Origin: Opitutaceae bacterium
GTDB lineage: Bacteria; Verrucomicrobiota; Verrucomicrobiia; Opitutales; Opitutaceae
Direction: 5' to 3'
DNA: 7,694 bases
Assembly: GCA_016763045.1 (NCBI GenBank)
Contig: JAESUN010000322.1
Coordinates: 1-7,694 of the forward strand
Below, in pieces: positions 7,666 to 7,694 of this stretch (the first letter of the stretch is position 1; each line of letters starts with the position of its first letter). The translations under genes and the position numbers were made by a program. The notes beneath the pieces are model-generated. The model was not told the origin of the DNA and did not search any database. It saw nothing but the letters and a program-made list of their open reading frames with translations.

Positions 7666-7670
7666 TATTT

Positions 7671-7691
7671 GGCTATTTATGGTATGTAGCC
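7671..7691 (-). promoter_or_regulatory. Small hairpin directly upstream of btuB start
   Basis: On the minus strand GGCTA (7691-7687) pairs with TAGCC (7675-7671) around an 11-base loop, ending five bases before the btuB ATG. Known btuB genes are often controlled by cobalamin riboswitches whose last hairpin blocks translation start, and this could be that element. The riboswitch core would lie beyond the right edge, so this is only a suggestion. The stem is just 5 bp and could be chance. Confidence 0.25.
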
Positions 7692-7694
7692 GCC

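Overview
The window is a single minus-strand gene cluster for corrinoid (vitamin B12) uptake and salvage, read from the right end to the left. The 5'->3' order is: a BtuB-type TonB-dependent outer-membrane receptor, a periplasmic BtuF-type binding protein, a BtuC-type permease, a BtuD-type ATPase, the adenosylcobinamide amidohydrolase CbiZ, a PduO-type ATP:cob(I)alamin adenosyltransferase, a broken PP-loop (DUF71/COG2102) gene, and the start of a second BtuF-like protein without a signal peptide that runs off the left edge. I see no convincing plus-strand gene, rRNA, tRNA, CRISPR or mobile element. No gap between genes exceeds about 100 bp.

The organism is a Gram-negative bacterium: there is an outer-membrane beta-barrel receptor with a TonB box and a C-terminal Phe, and there are Sec signal peptides. 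Base composition is moderate, and most genes lack a clear Shine-Dalgarno sequence. The receptor N-terminus (acidic stretch, then LDTFVV) and the forms of the ABC proteins resemble proteins of Verrucomicrobiota (Opitutae-like) or Bacteroidota. I lean to an aquatic or marine Verrucomicrobiota, but this is inference without a search.

Layout: 7671-7691 holds a small hairpin just before btuB, possibly the tail of a leader or riboswitch lying outside the window. 5801-7665 is btuB, split by a one-base frame change at 7033-7039. 5702-5800 is the only sizeable gap and contains a perfect 11-bp stem-loop. 4571-5701 (btuF), 3477-4541 (btuC), 2407-3480 (btuD), 1241-2410 (cbiZ) and 636-1229 (pduO) are tightly packed, with two 4-base ATGA overlaps (btuC/btuD and btuD/cbiZ). 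About 495-652 is the DUF71 remnant, and 1-474 is the second BtuF-like gene.

How they work together (family knowledge): BtuB brings corrinoids across the outer membrane, BtuF hands them to BtuCD for import, CbiZ cuts adenosylcobinamide to adenosylcobyric acid so the side chain can be rebuilt, and PduO attaches the adenosyl group. Members of DUF71 and the signal-less BtuF-like family are known neighbours of B12 salvage genes. The later assembly genes (cbiB/cobD, cobU, cobS, cobT) are not in the window and could lie beyond the left end.

The most notable points are two lesions in one operon (btuB frame change, DUF71 internal deletion), C-terminal extensions on BtuD and CbiZ, and two different kinds of BtuF.
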